DNA from: a virus
Reading direction: 5' to 3' (one strand)
DNA: 64,000 nt
Virus record (IMG/VR): IMGVR_UViG_3300009034_000025
Span: 1-64,000 of that record
Shown here: piece by piece, positions 51,147 to 61,000 of the stretch
Layout of the letters: every line of letters starts with the position of its first letter
Position numbering within the stretch: the stretch's first letter is position 1
The notes under the pieces: model-generated
What the model was told of the DNA's origin: nothing
Database searches by the model: none
The model's input: the letters and a program-made list of their open reading frames with translations, nothing else
Translations under genes and position numbers: made by a program

Positions 51147-53207
51147 ATGCCAGGATTCGAAACAAAGCCAGATTGGACAGAAATTCGTTATAGATTGGCC
51201 AGTCCCAATCTGTGTGGAAAGAAATATGGCAGAAGAGAAATAACCAGTGGAGTATCATTGCTTGTGTGCTTGAAAAAAGGAAGCACCGACAATTGGATGA
51301 ATCAAGCACTTCGTTTTGCTAAAAGCCGATTTCCTACTGTTGCCAAAGCCAGAGCTTGGTTTAACAAAAACTGGAAAAAGAAAGGCAAAAAGGCTTGGGA
51401 TATTTTTGTGGAAGGTAATTGGGAAGAGTGCGATCTAAAAACATTGGGCTTCGAGATTCAAGAGGGTGAGTTTGAATGTGGATGTCTTGAAGAGGATGGC
51501 ATTATAATCTTTGAGATAGAAAATGAAGCCAAAATTATAATTAATGGAGATGCAAATTGGAATAGCAACACATCTGGCAATGTTAAAGGTTATGAAGGTA
51601 TTACTCTTTCGAATGGTGCCAATCAATTGCAAATGGAATATGGAGCAAAGATAATAACCAAATTTAAATGTGATAAATATGCATGCTATGTGAAGGAAGA
51701 GAATGGAAGAGAGGTAGCATATCTTCATTTTAAAGCTGTGACAACAAAAGAATCCAATAAGCATAGATTCCCAGAAAAGATATTGGAAAGAGACATAAAA
51801 ACCCTCGAAGATAAACCTTTTGTTGATTGGCATAGCGAATGGCCTGAAAAAAAATTATCCAACTTTGATATTATTGGCCGTGTAGTGAAGGCCTGGTATA
51901 ACAAAGCAAAAAAATTGGCTGAAGTTGTGGTGAAAGTTTGGAGAAAGCAGATCGTTGAACTCATAAAAGAGCGAAAAAAGAATGGAAAGCTCTTAATAAC
52001 GCATGTATCAGTGGGATATAAACACAAATTCCATAAGGAAGGCAATATAAGAGTATCGGATAGAATTGAATTTCATCATCTTGGATATTTACCGAAGGCA
52101 GATGCAGCAGATAAAGAGGCAGAAGCATTGCCAATAGATGAATCCTTGCTAAGTGGAGTTGTAGGAAAAGCTGAGGATTATACCGAATATGAAACAGAAT
52201 GGACAAAAGAGATATCCGAATTTGTTGCAGAGGGGAAAAAAATGACAGAAGATGATTCAAAAATTGTGATAATGGATAAGAGTAGCTTTCAGGATTTGCT
52301 TAATGAGCATCCTGCAAAGGTTGGTGATACTGCGTGGCTGGTTTTTCGACAAAATGATGCCGAAAAATATTGGTATTGGGAAGATGTGATAGTCAGTGAA
52401 AGCAAACCAACAGATAAATTCTTGTTAGATTTTTTTTATGAAGGAATATATCGAATGTTCAAAGTTGGAAAAAGCATTACAGATGAAGGAATAAATCACG
52501 GAAGGGCAAAAAGTTTGCCAAAAGGTTATCGAGATTTCAAGATTACAAAGATGATAAAATCAGAATCCACGATAAAAAGTGCTGGAAGCAGCACTGTGGA
52601 GGCAACAAACATGGATGAGAAAGAACAAAAAAAGATGGAAGAGGATTTGGCAAAAGCCAAAGAAGAGTTGGAAGCAAAGGCCAAAGAACTGGAAACATCA
52701 AAAGCTGAGCTGGAAACAGCACAGGCTGAGCTGAAAACCAAAACAGAAGAGCTGGAAACCAATGAATCTGCCGTCAAGGAAAAGAGCGATGCGCTGGATG
52801 CAGCTCTTAAAGAAAAAAAGGATGCCGACACTGCAAAAGAAGAGGCAGAAAAGGCAAAGAAAGATGCTGAGGTGCTGCTCCAGCAGGAAAAAGAGAAGCA
52901 ATTGGAAGTCAAAGTTGAAGAACTGGTCAAGAATGGCCAGATCGAGGCTTCCAAGAAAGAGGACACGCTGAATCTGTTGAAGGCTGCGGATGAAGAAGGA
53001 CAAACAAAGCTTCTCAATGTCCTTGAGACAAAAGCCAAAGCTGTTCCAGTAGGTGAGGAACAGGGCAGAGAGGAAGCGGAGAAAGAGCTTGGAGCAGATG
53101 GCTTAATGCCTGATGCAAAAGCAGATGCCCTTGCGAAAGAAATGTATAATGTGAGCTATGAAGAGCTGGTCAAGGGTGTGAAGTCTGGTGGGGGTGAAAA
53201 GAAATGA
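51147..53207 (+). CDS. Head maturation protease/scaffold protein
   Basis: 686 residues. The first part (RFPTVAKARAWFNKNWKKKG, then a beta domain with FVDWHSEW, ITHVSVGYKHKFH) sits where prohead proteases are found. Residues about 490-600 are a long coiled coil (repeats of ELETxKAELETA), typical of an internal scaffold, and the last 90 residues include EEQGREEAEKE. No clear catalytic triad is assigned: His and Ser of ITHVSVG are candidates. Position between portal and capsid genes supports the call. Confidence 0.6.
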   Translation: MPGFETKPDWTEIRYRLASPNLCGKKYGRREITSGVSLLVCLKKGSTDNWMNQALRFAKSRFPTVAKARAWFNKNWKKKGKKAWDIFVEGNWEECDLKTLGFEIQEGEFECGCLEEDGIIIFEIENEAKIIINGDANWNSNTSGNVKGYEGITLSNGANQLQMEYGAKIITKFKCDKYACYVKEENGREVAYLHFKAVTTKESNKHRFPEKILERDIKTLEDKPFVDWHSEWPEKKLSNFDIIGRVVKAWYNKAKKLAEVVVKVWRKQIVELIKERKKNGKLLITHVSVGYKHKFHKEGNIRVSDRIEFHHLGYLPKADAADKEAEALPIDESLLSGVVGKAEDYTEYETEWTKEISEFVAEGKKMTEDDSKIVIMDKSSFQDLLNEHPAKVGDTAWLVFRQNDAEKYWYWEDVIVSESKPTDKFLLDFFYEGIYRMFKVGKSITDEGINHGRAKSLPKGYRDFKITKMIKSESTIKSAGSSTVEATNMDEKEQKKMEEDLAKAKEELEAKAKELETSKAELETAQAELKTKTEELETNESAVKEKSDALDAALKEKKDADTAKEEAEKAKKDAEVLLQQEKEKQLEVKVEELVKNGQIEASKKEDTLNLLKAADEEGQTKLLNVLETKAKAVPVGEEQGREEAEKELGADGLMPDAKADALAKEMYNVSYEELVKGVKSGGGEKK

Positions 53208-53626
53208 GTGGGAACATCCCTGATGCGGACACACCACTCACCGCTGTGATGGCCACTGCCGAGCAGTGCATTGAAGGAATGCTCTACAAAGTTGCAACTG
53301 CAAAGCTGACCAAGGTAACTGCGAAAGCAGATGAGGCCATTGCAGTGGGTGCAGAAACAAGCAAAAATGCTGATGGTTCAGCAAAAAGTGGTGACCTTTG
53401 TTTGGTATGGAACGAAGGCACACGCATGGTTCTCACCAAAGCAGGCACATATCAGCCCTGGGGGTTGGTGTATGTCAGCGATGATGTGGATGGCTATGCA
53501 ACACCAACCGATCCAACCACAGGCACAATCATAGGCAGGGCAATGATACCCTATGCAACCACCTATGTCCAGGGCGATATGGTGCCCGTAGCATTGGACA
53601 TCGCAGGCAAAAATGTGACATCATAA
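53204..53626 (+). CDS. Capsid decoration/cement protein
   Basis: 140 residues, beta-rich, GTG/ATG overlap with the scaffold gene. Pattern DLCLVWNEGTRMVLTKAGTYQPWGLVYVSDD...IIGRAMIPYATTYVQGDMVPVAL resembles DUF2190-type head stabilisers, which sit directly before the capsid gene in many phages. Base composition is more GC-rich here. Confidence 0.6.
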   Translation: MSGNIPDADTPLTAVMATAEQCIEGMLYKVATAKLTKVTAKADEAIAVGAETSKNADGSAKSGDLCLVWNEGTRMVLTKAGTYQPWGLVYVSDDVDGYATPTDPTTGTIIGRAMIPYATTYVQGDMVPVALDIAGKNVTS

Positions 53627-53640
53627 GGAGTGTGAAAAAA

Positions 53641-54612
53641 ATGGTAAAACCCGCAATACAAGGTGTGTTGGGCTTTCCGGCAGATTTCTACGATAAACTG
53701 ATTTATGACAAATCAGTTTTTCTTTCTGGTGCGGATAAGCTATTGCCTGGTGAATTCACCGATTTTGAATTGGTGAAAAGTGGAATCACTGTTGGTGACC
53801 AGGGAAGATATGGTGTGCCTTTCAAATCCAAGTTTGAGGGCACTGCGCTCAAGGATATTGAGCTTTCTGCCACCATCGATTGGATGGATTATGGCTACAT
53901 AATCCCTGATGCATCAAAGCTGAGAACAAGAATTAAGAACAGACCCAAACTGACTCAATTCCAGATTCAATCTGGTTCTGAGTTCTTTGGTGCGTGCAAA
54001 GATTATAATATCCTTGCTGCACTCAAGGCTTACATTGATAGCACTGGATATCAAGTTGCCACCGAGGGTGGATACACTTGGGATGAAGAGCTGGCAAAAC
54101 CTGATTTGGACATCATAAATGGCTTCCAAAAATTAGTGAGCACAGCGATAAGTCTGGCTGATGTTCCAAATGTAAAAATCTTTTATCCAGCAAAACTCTT
54201 TGGGGTATTCCTGAGAAGGAATATGTTTGAAAACATCGTCACAAACCTGAAGAAATATCTCAAGGGCACATTCGAACTGAGTGACCAGGCATTTGTGCCT
54301 TACAGACCACCCAAGAGGCCTGATGGAACAACGATGACAACCAACGATGGAACAAGCATGGATGTCTTAAGCACAAGCGCATTCATAGTTGCACCTGGCG
54401 CAATGCTGGGTGAGCACTATGAATTCAATCCTGCTGCTGCAAGAGCTGCAAAAGTGCCGTTATCAGAAACTGCTCGTGAGTTCAACTTTGGTGACAAGTT
54501 TGTCCAATGGAGAGGATTGGCCACTTTGGTTTATCCAGACATTCGTATTTCCAGCCCAGTTGCAACATCGCCAAGCCACCGAATATATGAGATAACAGGA
54601 GTGTCCACATAG
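53641..54612 (+). CDS. Major capsid protein
   Basis: 323 residues from the ATG after AAGGAGTG. Composition and position (after scaffold and decoration, before minor structural genes) fit an HK97-fold capsid protein. Visible features: GVPFKSKFEGTALKD, an alpha-rich middle (FFGACKDYNILAALKAYI), and a C-terminal FNFGDKFVQWRGLATLVYPDIRI. No motif is diagnostic by eye. TAG stop. Confidence 0.7.
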   Translation: MVKPAIQGVLGFPADFYDKLIYDKSVFLSGADKLLPGEFTDFELVKSGITVGDQGRYGVPFKSKFEGTALKDIELSATIDWMDYGYIIPDASKLRTRIKNRPKLTQFQIQSGSEFFGACKDYNILAALKAYIDSTGYQVATEGGYTWDEELAKPDLDIINGFQKLVSTAISLADVPNVKIFYPAKLFGVFLRRNMFENIVTNLKKYLKGTFELSDQAFVPYRPPKRPDGTTMTTNDGTSMDVLSTSAFIVAPGAMLGEHYEFNPAAARAAKVPLSETAREFNFGDKFVQWRGLATLVYPDIRISSPVATSPSHRIYEITGVST

Positions 54613-54649
54613 ACACTTTTGTTTCTCCTCATTATTGTGAGGTGAGGCA

Positions 54650-55627
54650 ATGCAGAGCGTAAGTGACTGGAATTATGAGCGCACTTTGAGTGAATATCTC
54701 AAAGGTGTTGACGGTGTGGCTGGAAGAGTGGTTGTTGAATCTGAAGTGCTCGATGACTGTGAAAACAACACTGAATGGTCAGGCTATGCACCAGTATCTG
54801 GCAATGAACCTACTATAACTGCTGGTGCAACAAACAATAGAACAGGCACAAATGCGATTAAGATCGCATGGGCTAATACAAGCTTAAATTCTGCTGGAGT
54901 TTTAACAATTGCAGCAGCAAAGAATCTGGCGAAATGGAACTTCATGGGATTTTGGGCAATTCATGATGAAACAGACAACACAAACTATGATGCAGTTGGA
55001 GATGTGACCATCGAATTTTACGATGCTGATGGAAATCTGCTTGGAACATACACATGTCCGGCATTCCGTGCACAAGGAGTTGTCCACTATATCGAGGTGG
55101 CATTGGCAGATGTTACCCTCGAAACAGGAAGAGTATTGAATACCGTCAAAACAATCCGCTTCATCAAAGGAGTGACTGAGGGTGAAAATGCAAAGGCTTT
55201 GTTCATTGACCACATCGAATTGTATCAAGTCTCAGCTGGATATCCAGTTAGAACAGGTGGAGTTATCAGAGCTTTTCCTGCAACTGGCACTTTCGTCAGG
55301 GGAAACATCGCAGAGATTGCTGACCCAGTAATAGGCACAGTTCAAGCAGTGACCGACAACTCAAAAGTGGCCATCGGCAAATTCTGTAATAGTGGAACTG
55401 GTGGAACAGCGTATGTGCTTGTTTGGGGAATAAGCACATTACAGGCAAATGAAGCAATGGCTGCTGGCGAAGGTTGCGAATCGGCAGGCACGACAGATTT
55501 GGTGGATGACGGTGGAGCAGATACAACTGATGACCAGATATTTGCTAAGGCATTGGAAGCAGCAGCAGCACAATATGACCACTTCATGGCACTAATCGGT
55601 GTCGTGGGTGAGGAATACACCGCATAA
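54650..55627 (+). CDS. Head decoration protein with lectin-like and cement-like domains
   Basis: 325 residues after GAGGTGAGGCA. Residues 35-200 form a jelly-roll/carbohydrate-binding-like domain (CENNTEWSGYA...IKIAWANTS...VTIEFYDADGNLLGTY...VKTIRFIKG). Residues 205-325 resemble the DUF2190-type cement domain (GGVIRAFPATGTFVRGNIAEIADPVIG). It could bind host-surface sugars from the capsid. Confidence 0.55.
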   Translation: MQSVSDWNYERTLSEYLKGVDGVAGRVVVESEVLDDCENNTEWSGYAPVSGNEPTITAGATNNRTGTNAIKIAWANTSLNSAGVLTIAAAKNLAKWNFMGFWAIHDETDNTNYDAVGDVTIEFYDADGNLLGTYTCPAFRAQGVVHYIEVALADVTLETGRVLNTVKTIRFIKGVTEGENAKALFIDHIELYQVSAGYPVRTGGVIRAFPATGTFVRGNIAEIADPVIGTVQAVTDNSKVAIGKFCNSGTGGTAYVLVWGISTLQANEAMAAGEGCESAGTTDLVDDGGADTTDDQIFAKALEAAAAQYDHFMALIGVVGEEYTA

Positions 55628-55641
55628 GGTGAGGTGAACTG

Positions 55642-55800
55642 ATGCCTGCTAAGAAGAAAACCACCAAAAAGAAAACCACCAAAAAGAAAGTAAAACCTGA
55701 ACCTGAGCCAGAACCAACACCTGAACCTGTGGAGAAAAAAATGAGCGTGCAAGACCAATTAAATGACCACGAGAAAAGACTGAGAGAGCTTGAAGGCTAA
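55642..55800 (+). CDS. Small Lys/Pro-rich protein
   Basis: 52 residues after GAGGTGAACTG. Repeats AKKKTTKKKTTKKK, then PEPEPEP, and an amphipathic end (DQLNDHEKRLRELEG). Probably a flexible linker peptide of the virion. Confidence 0.6.
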   Translation: MPAKKKTTKKKTTKKKVKPEPEPEPTPEPVEKKMSVQDQLNDHEKRLRELEG

Positions 55801-55806
55801 ATTAAA

Positions 55807-55827
55807 ATGATGGGCTTTGTCCCATCA
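55807..55827 (+). terminator. Short hairpin
   Basis: TGATGGG-ctttg-TCCCATCA followed by ctatttaatat. It could end transcripts partly; the AT-rich stretch could also be a promoter for the next gene. Confidence 0.45.
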
Positions 55828-55872
55828 CTATTTAATATCATAATAATCATCGAAGAAAAAGAGGTGAAGAAA

Positions 55873-56217
55873 TTGGACAAAAGAAAAAAGAAAAAAGGAA
55901 AGAAAACAAAATCAAAAAAAGGAAAAATGAAAAAAGCAAAAGTCGAAGATGAAGTGGAACTTCAACTGTTGAAATCTCAACCGGAAAAACCAAAACCTAT
56001 TGAGCCTCAGCCTACTAACAAGGATTTTCGTGACCTTGAATATCCCACGATCCAAAAAACTCGTGAAGTGAAAGAGGCATTGATGAGTGGATTGCTTCAA
56101 GTAGTGAACAGCCCATATCCACTCTTAATCAAAGTGAGCGAATTGAGACAGAAACAAGTTACCATCAACGGTGAAGGGCTTGATAGAAAAAAAATCTATA
56201 AAATTGTTGAGGGGTGA
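55873..56217 (+). CDS. Hypothetical Lys-rich protein
   Basis: 114 residues from a TTG after GAGGTGAAGAA; an in-frame ATG at 55807 would place a hairpin inside the gene and is less likely. Lys-rich start, then a small folded domain. Unknown. Confidence 0.6.
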   Translation: MDKRKKKKGKKTKSKKGKMKKAKVEDEVELQLLKSQPEKPKPIEPQPTNKDFRDLEYPTIQKTREVKEALMSGLLQVVNSPYPLLIKVSELRQKQVTINGEGLDRKKIYKIVEG

Positions 56218-56222
56218 ACGAA

Positions 56223-57032
56223 ATGGTAGACTATGAAGAAGCAGCAATCTCGCAAATGATGGAATCTTTGCCTGTGCTTGTGAATCACGATGAAGCAAAC
56301 CTCAATCTCCAAGGAGTGAATCACACCACGGTCAATCGGCTCAATTCTTTGAGTGGTTTATCCGTGAGTGGTGATGCTGAGATGGTTTTGGATGAAGCCC
56401 TTGGTGGAGCAGGAAGACATCGACAAACTGTATTACAAGTGAAATTTAAAACCACAGGAGATTATCTTGAGATCGATTTGGGAAGCGCACAAGATTGGAC
56501 AGCAGGAAATGCTGAAGATGATAACCTCACATTTTTTATGAGGGCAATTGCAGCATTTGCTGATACTCAGTTTGACCTTGAACTCAGAGATGGAAGCAAT
56601 GTCTTAATCACCAATGCAGATTTTACTGTGCCAGCATTCACAACTGCTCGCAAGCCACAATTTGTAAATATCGATACTTCAACACCAACATTATCAGCGG
56701 TGCGATATATCCGAATTGTATATGATGGCTCAGGCGAATTGATTTTGTGGCTCTGGGATTTTGTAAGAACAGATGCAGGTTGTTTGACCAATGCAAAAAT
56801 CCTTGACCTGGAAAATCTTCATGGAAAGATTGCGGGTGCTTTCAAAGCTGCAATTGCAAACAATGCTGGAACTGAAGCACACTTTCATCGCAATTCTTTG
56901 GCTGAGGATGGCGAAGTTATTGATGCCACGAATGGACTTGACCACGATAACGAAAGAATGGGTTGGTGTTTGATTCATGGTATCACTGGCGATGCAGATG
57001 TGGATTTGGAACTTGAAACCCGAAGCAGGTGA
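56223..57032 (+). CDS. Virion-associated beta-rich protein
   Basis: 269 residues from the ATG after GGGGTGAACG. Beta-sandwich pattern (YLEIDLGSAQDW...FDLELRDGSNVLITNADFTVP...YIRIVYDGSGELILWLWDF) of the F5/8 or carbohydrate-binding type, then a C-terminal part AHFHRNSLAEDGEV. Lies between capsid and tail genes, so probably on the particle. Confidence 0.5.
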   Translation: MVDYEEAAISQMMESLPVLVNHDEANLNLQGVNHTTVNRLNSLSGLSVSGDAEMVLDEALGGAGRHRQTVLQVKFKTTGDYLEIDLGSAQDWTAGNAEDDNLTFFMRAIAAFADTQFDLELRDGSNVLITNADFTVPAFTTARKPQFVNIDTSTPTLSAVRYIRIVYDGSGELILWLWDFVRTDAGCLTNAKILDLENLHGKIAGAFKAAIANNAGTEAHFHRNSLAEDGEVIDATNGLDHDNERMGWCLIHGITGDADVDLELETRSR

Positions 57033-57037
57033 TGTGA

Positions 57038-57340
57038 TTGGGTAAGGGTTATCGAACTGGGATTAAGATCGGTGATATTCGAAGAGGCAAAATTACAATG
57101 GAAGAGGGAATTGAGCGTGTAGCTCAAGCTGTCGATGGAAATGCTGATGGAATTGATGCTGTTTGTGAAGAACAAACTGGAGTTAAAAAAATTCTTCACG
57201 GAAGTGATGATAAAGGTGGTTTGATAACCCAAGTGGGCAAAAACGAATCAAGAGGTAAGATGAATTTCGCTCTTATCATTGGATTCGTTGTGATAGTGGC
57301 AATTGCTCTGATAGGGCTTGTAATGACTATCGCTTCATAA
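57038..57340 (+). CDS. Small protein with C-terminal TM (XhlA/holin-like)
   Basis: 100 residues from a TTG after AGGTGATG. A coiled N-terminal half (GIERVAQAVDGNADGIDAVCEE) and a C-terminal membrane segment (ALIIGFVVIVAIALIGLVM). This layout resembles XhlA-like phage proteins. A lysis role is possible but not shown. Confidence 0.5.
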   Translation: MGKGYRTGIKIGDIRRGKITMEEGIERVAQAVDGNADGIDAVCEEQTGVKKILHGSDDKGGLITQVGKNESRGKMNFALIIGFVVIVAIALIGLVMTIAS

Positions 57341-57390
57341 CGAAATTGTGAATATGACAACGAAAACAACGAATAAATGGATGTGAGAAA

Positions 57391-57558
57391 ATGGAAGGAA
57401 ATGAAGAACACAAAGTTGAAGTGGGTGTGGACATCGATAAAAATGGAAAAGCTGATTTCACTATCAAAGTGAAAGGAAACAAAAAAATAATCCTCTTGTG
57501 TATAGGATTCTTTGTTGCAGGATTTCTATCGCATTGGGGTTATACGATATTGATGTAG
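57391..57558 (+). CDS. Small C-terminal TM protein
   Basis: 55 residues after ATGTGAGAAA. Acidic first half, then membrane segment IILLCIGFFVAGFLSHWGY. TAG stop. It may act with the preceding membrane protein. Confidence 0.55.
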   Translation: MEGNEEHKVEVGVDIDKNGKADFTIKVKGNKKIILLCIGFFVAGFLSHWGYTILM

Positions 57559-57572
57559 AGAGGTGAACAAAA

Positions 57573-57974
57573 ATGGGAAGCTTTGGAAACTATCTGGAAG
57601 AGGCATTGCTGGAGCATATTGTGGGAAAAGTGACATATTCTTTGCCCACAGCATTTATTGCTTTATCAACAGCTGACCCAACAGATACTGGTGGTTCAAT
57701 AGCTGAGCCTTCAGGAAATGGATATACCAGAGTGACTACGAATGGAGCAACTTGGAACAACGCAACTGCTAATGGTGGAGCAATCGATAATGCAAGCGAT
57801 ATTACTTTCCCAGAAGCCACGGGCACATGGGGCACAATAACGCATTTTGCGATATTCGATGCAGGCACTGGTGGAAATTTCATGGCACATGGGTCAATAT
57901 CTCCAAGCAAACAAATCCAGAATGGCGACACGGCAAAATTCGCAGCAGGCGATCTGGACATAACGCTGGATTAA
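57573..57974 (+). CDS. Tail-fibre/virion protein with FPEATGTWG motif
   Basis: 133 residues after GAGGTGAACAAA. It matches a widespread phage protein type: FIALSTADP...GYTRVTTNGATWNNAT...DITFPEATGTWGTITHFAIFDAGTGGN...QNGDTAKFAAGDLDITLD. Two divergent relatives occur in the accessory region (38884-39755 and 43129-43422). Confidence 0.65.
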   Translation: MGSFGNYLEEALLEHIVGKVTYSLPTAFIALSTADPTDTGGSIAEPSGNGYTRVTTNGATWNNATANGGAIDNASDITFPEATGTWGTITHFAIFDAGTGGNFMAHGSISPSKQIQNGDTAKFAAGDLDITLD

Positions 57975-58052
57975 TCGAGAAATCCTTGATGAATGGGAAT
58001 GCGCCCAATGTCGATTAATTTAAAAGCAATAACAAAAATAAGTGGAGATTGA

Positions 58053-61000
58053 ATGACTATTGAAAGAGCATTTGCAAGTGGAAGCACAACTCTTGACCAA
58101 TCAGGTTGGACATTAATAGATAGTATGCAAGTTACCCCTGGAGCTGGTGATTTTCTTGCTATTTTTTCAATGGAAGTTCAGTTTGCATCATCTCCTGGCA
58201 GTGAAATTTTATCCGTGGCTATTTATGTTAATGATGTCCAACAAGCTCATAGCGTAAGGAAAATTCAGGCCAATAGTTCAGTTCCAAATATGTTTTGTCC
58301 GATTGTAACAAGCGCATTAGTATCGCCCACTGCGGGACAAGTGGTGGATGTTAGATACCAAATTTCTGGTGGAAGCATGACAGGGACTGAGAGAGAATTG
58401 AACACCGTAAAAGAGAATACAACAAGCATTCAAGATGCTGACACCGTCAGTGATACAATTGCTTCGGCAACTTGGGCAACTCTCGATAATATGACTGAAA
58501 CCCCACCTGCGGGAAATTATCTTTTAGTTTTTACCGCATATGCTGCTACACCAGATGATGAAACTGTTGGATTTCGATTAAGTGTGGGTGGCAGTCCTGT
58601 TGCTCATACCGAGAGGCAATTGAGATGTGAAAGTTCAGCCAATCCTACCACTTATCCAGTATTAATCGCTGCATCTATTTCGCCAAATGGATCGCAAGTG
58701 GTAGAAATTGAGTGGGCAAGAATATCAGGCAGTGGAACACAAACTTGTTATGAACGAAATATGATTTTGCTCGAGGTAGATTCAGGCGATATATCCCAAG
58801 CCACGGGCACTGTTACCGACAATGATACCACTACAACTGATAAGCAAATCGATGATATGTTAATTAGTGACCCAGGAGCAGCAACTTATTTGGCGATATT
58901 CTCAGGCACTCAATTTTATGGAAGCTTGGGTGCACCTGGTGCTGGGGCAACTTATTCAATTTATAATGGTGGAGTGAAGGAAACAGATACTCAAAGATAT
59001 CATTTCCATGAAGATTCTCTCGATAATTGTGAGCGTCCAGTATTTACAACAGGCCGTGTTACTGTCGCAAGTGGAACTGATGATATTCAAGCATATTGGC
59101 AAGGCAGTTCAACGGATTCGAGAGATTGTTATGAAAGAACCTTGGTGATAATTGAAGACCCATTTCCGCCACCGCCATGGGGTGGAGCAGTTGTCGCAGA
59201 TACTAATACATCGACAGGTGCTGCTGGAACAAGTCATACAGTGTCTCTTGCGCCAAATATCTCTGCGGATGACCTTTTGATAATATTCTTTGCGACAGAT
59301 GGTGATAATACCGTTACGGATTGGGATGGATTCACGGAATTAGGTTCAGAATCCAATGGAACAGCAAATTTTTTCGCTATCGCTTACAAAAAAGCAGTTG
59401 GAACTGAAGGCTCATCAATCACCGTAACGACAAGCGAGAGTGAACCATCTTCTCATATTTGTTTCCGAATTACTGGACATATAGACCCAGCAACTCAAGC
59501 ACCAGAATTATCGACGGTAGCAGAAGCTTCAGATGCTTATCCTGACCCAACAATACTCACGCCCACGGGTGGGGCGAAAGACTATATGTGGATACATGCA
59601 AGTGGTTGGGATTATGATAGAACGGTGAGTGCTTGGAATCCTAATTTTGCCGATAATCGATTATATTCTTCAAATGGAACTAATCAAGGTTGTTCTTGTG
59701 CAGTATCTACACGAGAAGAAAATGTTGCATCCAAAAATCCAGCATCAATCACAATCGACACAGGTGATACTTGGTGTTCTTGGACAGTGGCTGTTCATCC
59801 TGCTGCTGGACAAATTCAAGAACTTGCTGGTTCACTCGCTGCAACTTCAACTTTAACGAATATCCTCTTAAGCACAACGATGAAATTGGGAGCGCAGGAT
59901 ATTCCAGGTCAATCCGATCTAACCAATATTTTATTGAGCAAATCATTTGATTTTGGAATTGCTACTATTGATGGTCAAGCTGGACTTACAGATTTGCTAT
60001 TAAGTCAAACAATGAAATTAAATCCGGCAGATATTGTTGGTGCATCTTCAGTGTTATCCTTGAATATGAAGTTGACTATGAAAATATTACCTGAAGATAT
60101 TATAGGTCAATCAGTTCTTGGTAATGTGCCACTCGAAATTCCCATAATGAAATTATTTGGCACTATCGATGGTATAGCCGATCTTACAAATTTACTTTTA
60201 TCAATGACCATGAAATTATCTCCTGCTGATATAGTTGGGCAATCCACATTAGATGGTGTTATAACTTTCTTGAAACTTTTGATAGGCTCACTTGATGCAA
60301 CTTCAGATGTGCCTGATACTCTTATGAGTTCAATAATGAAAATGCTTCCTGAAGATATTGCAGGGCAATCAGTTCTTGAAAATATTCCTATGGAAATTGC
60401 AATGGGTTTGATAGGGAATATTGATGGCACTGGCGGATTAACTGATTTGCTTTTATCATTAACGATGAAGCTTGGTGCTGAAGATATTGTGGCAGCAGCA
60501 ACTGCGGATGGAGTTTTAACCGTCACTGCAATCGTGGAAATGATAGGCACTTGCGATGCGCTTTCAGATTTGCCTGATGCTCTTATGAAAACAACTATGG
60601 AATTGATTGGGAATATTCCAGCAACATCAGAGGTAGATGGGATTGTGGAATTATCTTTGAAATTAATTGGAACTATTGATAGCACGGCAGATTTAACTAA
60701 CATTCTTATGAGCCTTGAAATGGATTTAATTGGCACTCTTGATTCCAGCTCAGGATTATCTGGTGCATTACAAAAATTCCTTAGCATTACAGGAACAATT
60801 GACGGACAATCTGTTGTGGCAGATAATCGATTATTATATCTCACTCAAAAATTAATCGGAAGCACAGCTGGACAATCAGAATTGCTTAACATTTTGCTTT
60901 CAACTACAATGGAAATCATTGGAGATTTGGATGGCTTATCTGGTTTGTCAGGTATTCTCAAAAGAACTTATAGTTTTACTGGCACAATTGATGCAATTGC

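Noticed and set aside
52526-53038. 170-codon minus-strand frame
   Set aside because: It mirrors the coiled-coil section of the scaffold gene and has Ser/Phe-rich antisense composition.
57988-58052. Mini-frames before the giant gene at 58053
   Set aside because: 9-14 codons and no ribosome-binding site.
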